Notes under the pieces: model-generated
What the model was told of the DNA's origin: nothing
Seen by the model: only the letters and a program-made list of their open reading frames with translations
Database searches by the model: none
Assembly: GCA_004554075.1 (NCBI GenBank)
Contig: SFOB01000090.1
Coordinates: 1 to 9,613 of the forward strand
Direction: 5' to 3'
Source: Treponema sp.
Lineage (GTDB): Bacteria > Spirochaetota > Spirochaetia > Treponematales > Treponemataceae
DNA length: 9,613 nucleotides
In this document: one piece after another, positions 7,829 to 9,613 of the stretch
How positions within the stretch are numbered: the first letter of the stretch is position 1
Layout of the letters: each line of letters opens with the position of its first letter
Program-made: the position numbers and the translations under genes

Positions 7829-8995
7829 CTATCTGCTTACAGAAATATCTCTATTTTTATTATCGACAATTCTGATATCTTTATTAGTGATATTTCTGTT
7901 TGTGCCTCCTGCTGCATGTTCTATGCGGACTGTTTTTCCTTCAAGATGCTCTCTGTGTAGCTGATATACCGGAATGTAAATACGCTCATTTTCTCTTCGG
8001 ATAATGATGGCATCGTTCCAGCTTTCGTCTCTGTCAAAATTAATAACCTTATCAACCTTGCCTGTTATGTTTCCGCCTTCAAAAAGTCTGAGCGGTAAAT
8101 CAGATTTCAGGTATTCTTCGAGGTAAAGATTATAACGGCCGGTTGCTCTCAAAACTTCTTCGAAATCAGGTTTGAGAGAGTAGGAGAGGTTATCTTTGGT
8201 AGCTAGCTTTATGGACTCTAAGAATTGAAGTCTTTGTACAAGGCTTGGCTGCAGGTTATTAATGAATATCTTACTAGTCATTTCTTTCAGCAGCTCGTCA
8301 AACTCTGTCCATCTTTTTGCAAATGGAAGTCTAGCTTTTGCGGCCTCAATCTCTTCCTGAGTTCTTTCACCAATCATATTCGTGATGATATTAGAAGTCA
8401 TTTCTCGGATTGTGTTTTTAATCATGTCTTTTGGGAAGCGGACGGATTTACCGTTCTTATCTTTTCCGTTTACGACTATGTGAAGATGATGATGGCCGGT
8501 ATCCGTGTGGATTACACCTCGCCAGTATAATTCATATCCGGTCAGATTCTCTACATGTTTGATAATCGTGTGTGCAAGCAATTTCAGATCTACATTCTGA
8601 CTTTCAGGCGAAATAATCCATTTGAAGTGTAGGGGAGACATATTGTTTAGATAATCTTCTGGCGGAACTCCGAACATCTCCTTTTCTTCTGAGATTCCGG
8701 GTTTGTTCTTTTGAGGCATGTAATCTAGGATGTATTTTTTGTGGCTTTTTATAGACTTTGAATAGGTGGCTGTAAAAAACACTCTCTGCTTTCGGATGTT
8801 TTCAAAGCCATTGTATCTCGCACTTCCGGAAGAAAATCGCTCTGGAGAAGACTTTCGGTTACGCCTTTTCAAGAGCTTATTCAAATAAGCAGCATCGTCT
8901 TTCCCATGAAATGGTCGTCTCCAGTCATAAAGATGCGGGTCTCTCTCAGGATCAGATTGTTTGGGGTGATTGAAAATTGTTCTTAAATCTTTCAT
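7829..8995 (-). CDS. MOBP-type conjugative relaxase (DUF3363-like)
   Basis: Predicted to nick oriT and stay covalently bound to the 5' end of the strand being transferred. The 388-residue product has a charged N-terminus (1-65), then the relaxase domain. A motif I-like strand at 71-92 (RVFFTATYSK ... KKYILDYM) holds the likely catalytic tyrosine, Y88 by analogy, with Y92 the alternative. It continues with HFKWIISPES at 123-132 and the metal-binding motif III at 163-177 (HTDTGHHHLHIVVNG; H170 and H172 plus H163 or H168). The C-terminal part (about 248-360) matches the layout of DUF3363 proteins: LVQRLQFLESIKLA, then ITGKVDKVI and RIYIPVYQL. It is shorter than many DUF3363 relaxases (about 600 residues by recollection) but looks complete. 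The ATG follows AGGA by 6 nt. It has its own promoter, leader hairpin and terminator, and lies next to the oriT candidate. The exact MOB subfamily is less certain than relaxase function. Confidence 0.9.
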   Translation of the reverse strand: MKDLRTIFNHPKQSDPERDPHLYDWRRPFHGKDDAAYLNKLLKRRNRKSSPERFSSGSARYNGFENIRKQRVFFTATYSKSIKSHKKYILDYMPQKNKPGISEEKEMFGVPPEDYLNNMSPLHFKWIISPESQNVDLKLLAHTIIKHVENLTGYELYWRGVIHTDTGHHHLHIVVNGKDKNGKSVRFPKDMIKNTIREMTSNIITNMIGERTQEEIEAAKARLPFAKRWTEFDELLKEMTSKIFINNLQPSLVQRLQFLESIKLATKDNLSYSLKPDFEEVLRATGRYNLYLEEYLKSDLPLRLFEGGNITGKVDKVINFDRDESWNDAIIIRRENERIYIPVYQLHREHLEGKTVRIEHAAGGTNRNITNKDIRIVDNKNRDISVSR

Positions 8996-9000
8996 GTTTT

Positions 9001-9023
9001 TTCCTGTTTCTGGCAGGCAGGAA
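9001..9023 (-). promoter_or_regulatory. Relaxase leader hairpin covering the Shine-Dalgarno
   Basis: UUCCUG (9023-9018) pairs with CAGGAA (9006-9001) in a perfect 6-bp stem around an 11-nt loop. GCCUGCC spans 9018-9012, its first G closing the stem. The 3' arm includes the AGGA ribosome-binding site 6 nt before the ATG, so folding would hide it. Confidence 0.5.
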
Positions 9024-9034
9024 GTGACTCTAAA

Positions 9035-9063
9035 AATATAACGGGCATTATTCTAAATCTCAA
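9035..9063 (-). promoter_or_regulatory. Predicted sigma70-like promoter of the relaxase gene
   Basis: The -35 TTGAGA (9058-9063) and -10 TATATT (9035-9040) are separated by exactly 17 bp, the best promoter in the window. Operator copy 2 lies 10 nt upstream. The predicted start is near 9028-9026, just before the leader hairpin. Confidence 0.7.
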
Positions 9064-9073
9064 TATTTGATAA

Positions 9074-9091
9074 ATCCGCCAAATGGCGGAT
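9074..9091. promoter_or_regulatory. Palindromic operator copy 2, upstream of the relaxase promoter
   Basis: The 18-bp palindrome ATCCGCCAAATGGCGGAT has 8-bp arms around a 2-bp centre and is identical to copy 3 at 9247-9264. It ends 10 nt upstream of the relaxase -35 hexamer. It is a candidate operator, with the palindrome suggesting a dimeric DNA-binding protein. It lacks a T-tract, so it is not a terminator. Confidence 0.7.
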
Positions 9092-9120
9092 AAAAATTTC
9101 TGTAAAAATTACTTAAATCT

Positions 9121-9215
9121 AGGTTTGTGTACAAAATTGGCTTTTGAATACACCTAACTTGTTAAACGGTAAATAATTAACTGGCTTTGTATGCAAACCT
9201 TTATCTTGCGTAGCT
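9121..9215 (+). other. Candidate oriT: long inverted repeat plus nic-like site
   Basis: The arms AGGTTTGTGTACAAA (9121-9135) and TTTGTATGCAAACCT (9186-9200) pair over 15 positions on the plus strand, 13 Watson-Crick and 2 G-T wobbles. A smaller inverted repeat, GTTAA/TTAAC (9161-9165 and 9177-9181), lies between them. TATCTTGC at 9202-9209 differs at one base from the TATCCTGC of the IncP (RP4) nic site, as I recall it. The predicted cut between 9208 and 9209 falls 8 nt past the repeat, the usual geometry for MOBP origins. Nicking on the plus strand would send topB in first and the relaxase and trb genes last. This is inference from motif and position. Confidence 0.6.
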
Positions 9216-9246
9216 AGCGGGGTTCAAAAAAACTCTGTTTTTGCCA

Positions 9247-9264
9247 ATCCGCCAAATGGCGGAT
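9247..9264. promoter_or_regulatory. Palindromic operator copy 3, upstream of the topB promoter
   Basis: It has the same 18 bases as copy 2, placed 11 nt upstream of the topB -35 hexamer. The matched placement at two divergent promoters, with unrelated flanking sequence, argues for a regulatory site and not a chance or recently duplicated repeat. Confidence 0.7.
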
Positions 9265-9275
9265 GAACGGATTCC

Positions 9276-9304
9276 TTGAGTTTTCCTTCTAAATCCAATA
9301 CCCT
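9276..9304 (+). promoter_or_regulatory. Predicted promoter of topB
   Basis: The -35 TTGAGT (9276-9281) and a weak -10 TACCCT (9299-9304) are 17 bp apart. The -10 is poor by itself; support comes from the same spacing to the operator and leader motif as at the relaxase promoter. A weak -10 behind an upstream operator would fit an activated promoter (inference). Confidence 0.5.
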
Positions 9305-9310
9305 TATGTC

Positions 9311-9340
9311 TGTGACTTCTGCCTGCCCATAGGAGTCATA
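9311..9340 (+). promoter_or_regulatory. topB leader hairpin covering Shine-Dalgarno and start
   Basis: UGUGACUUCU (9311-9320) pairs with AGGAGUCAUA (9331-9340) over 10 positions, two of them G-U, with the 10-nt loop GCCUGCCCAU. The 3' arm contains the whole AGGAG site and the first base of the ATG. It is the strongest of the three leader hairpins. Confidence 0.55.
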
Positions 9341-9613
9341 TGCTTATTCTTACGGAAAAGCCGAGCGTTGCTAAGGATTTTGCAAAGGCGCTTGGATGTA
9401 ATTTTTCATCAGCAGATAAATGTTTCAAATCTGCTGACGGCTCAATTTTCATTAGCAACTGTGTTGGACATCTGTTCGAGTTAAATGAACCGGCTGTATA
9501 TAATCCCGAGTTCAAGAGCTGGAAGAAACTGCCTGTTATTCCGGAACAATTTCACTATCATGTTTCGCCTGAATTAAAAGATGCTGCAAGGATTGTTGTC
9601 GGCCTTTTAAAGA
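9340..9613 (+). CDS. topB: DNA topoisomerase III, N-terminal part (runs off the right edge)
   Basis: A type IA topoisomerase that passes one DNA strand through a transient break in another; plasmid and ICE copies are common beside transfer genes and may resolve or relax transferred DNA. The 91 codons present begin MLILTEKPSVAKDFAKALG, the diagnostic start of the TOPRIM domain including its catalytic Glu (E6). They continue with ISNCVGHLFEL and KSWKKLPVIPEQFHY, the usual order in TopB (GHL followed by W-x-LP-x-P). The ATG at 9340 follows AGGAG (9331-9335) by only 4 nt. It is transcribed away from the relaxase gene from its own promoter and has an SD-covering hairpin. The catalytic tyrosine region is outside the window, so integrity cannot be judged. 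Confidence 0.93.
   Translation, partial: MLILTEKPSVAKDFAKALGCNFSSADKCFKSADGSIFISNCVGHLFELNEPAVYNPEFKSWKKLPVIPEQFHYHVSPELKDAARIVVGLLK

Larger units (their letters stand above)
8996..9339. other. Divergent control and transfer-origin region between relaxase and topB
   Basis: No coding sequence is supported here. From left to right it holds the relaxase leader hairpin, the relaxase promoter, palindrome copy 2, a 15-bp inverted repeat with a nic-like sequence (oriT candidate), an AT-rich stretch, palindrome copy 3, the topB promoter and the topB leader hairpin. The near mirror-symmetric order suggests that one regulator controls both divergent units around oriT. Confidence 0.75.

Noticed and set aside
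8225..8530. Plus-strand frame of 101 codons inside the relaxase gene
   Set aside because: It is antisense to the conserved relaxase motif region and gives no recognisable protein.
9152..9167. ACCTAAC followed by GTTAAAC, resembling the core sites of an integron attC
   Set aside because: The two cores are only 2 bp apart, whereas attC sites need them tens of bases apart around a folded arm. No integrase or cassette is visible.
9225..9243. A-tract and T-tract hairpin (CAAAAA/TTTTTG) as a terminator between oriT and topB
   Set aside because: The stem is all A-T except one pair, with no G+C-rich arm, and no gene upstream on the plus strand would need it.
9074..9264. The repeated palindrome as ends of an insertion sequence or as CRISPR repeats
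   Set aside because: There is no transposase, target duplication or regular array. Copies lie at fixed positions relative to promoters, which fits operators better.

Overview
The window carries part of a conjugative element, probably an integrative conjugative element or plasmid of a spirochaete such as a host-associated Treponema. The host call is inference. It rests on moderately low G+C, a loose spirochaete-type lipobox (LFSSC) and the style of the Ig-like repeat protein; no housekeeping gene or rRNA is present to fix the taxon. The evidence for conjugation is much firmer. There is a complete MOBP-type relaxase with a histidine-rich metal motif, three consecutive P-type type IV secretion (T4SS) genes (trbF/virB8, trbG/virB9, trbI/virB10), and the start of a topoisomerase III gene (topB).

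Layout, left to right. Positions 1-4526 (minus strand, running off the left edge) hold at least 1,508 codons of a giant lipoprotein made of about 15 Ig-like repeats. It starts 14 nt after the trbI stop, so it appears to be the distal gene of the T4SS operon. Then come trbI (4541-5890), trbG (5883-6926) and trbF (6944-7648), all minus strand and closely packed or overlapping. A 180-bp gap (7649-7828) holds the trbF promoter and leader and the terminator of the relaxase gene. The relaxase (7829-8995, minus) follows. A 344-bp intergenic region (8996-9339) holds two divergent promoters and a strong oriT candidate. topB (9340 onward, plus) leaves the window on the right.

The gene order suggests one transfer module. 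The relaxase nicks oriT beside its own gene. TrbF, TrbG and TrbI build the inner-membrane, outer-membrane and spanning parts of the T4SS core complex. Topoisomerase III would help process transferred DNA. The Ig-repeat lipoprotein would sit on the cell surface, perhaps for mating-pair contact. Other essential T4SS parts (TrbB, C, D, E, J, L and the coupling protein) are not in the window.

The most interesting signal is regulatory. All three transcription units (trbF operon, relaxase, topB) share a CCGCC-N4-GGCGG palindrome (18 bp and identical at two sites), a sigma70-like promoter at a fixed position relative to it, and a short leader. Each leader can fold into a hairpin with GCCUGCC at the head of the loop and the Shine-Dalgarno sequence in or against the 3' arm. 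In the trbF promoter the palindrome lies between -35 and -10; in the other two it lies just upstream of -35. This suggests a coordinated transcriptional and translational control circuit for transfer genes whose regulators lie outside the window.
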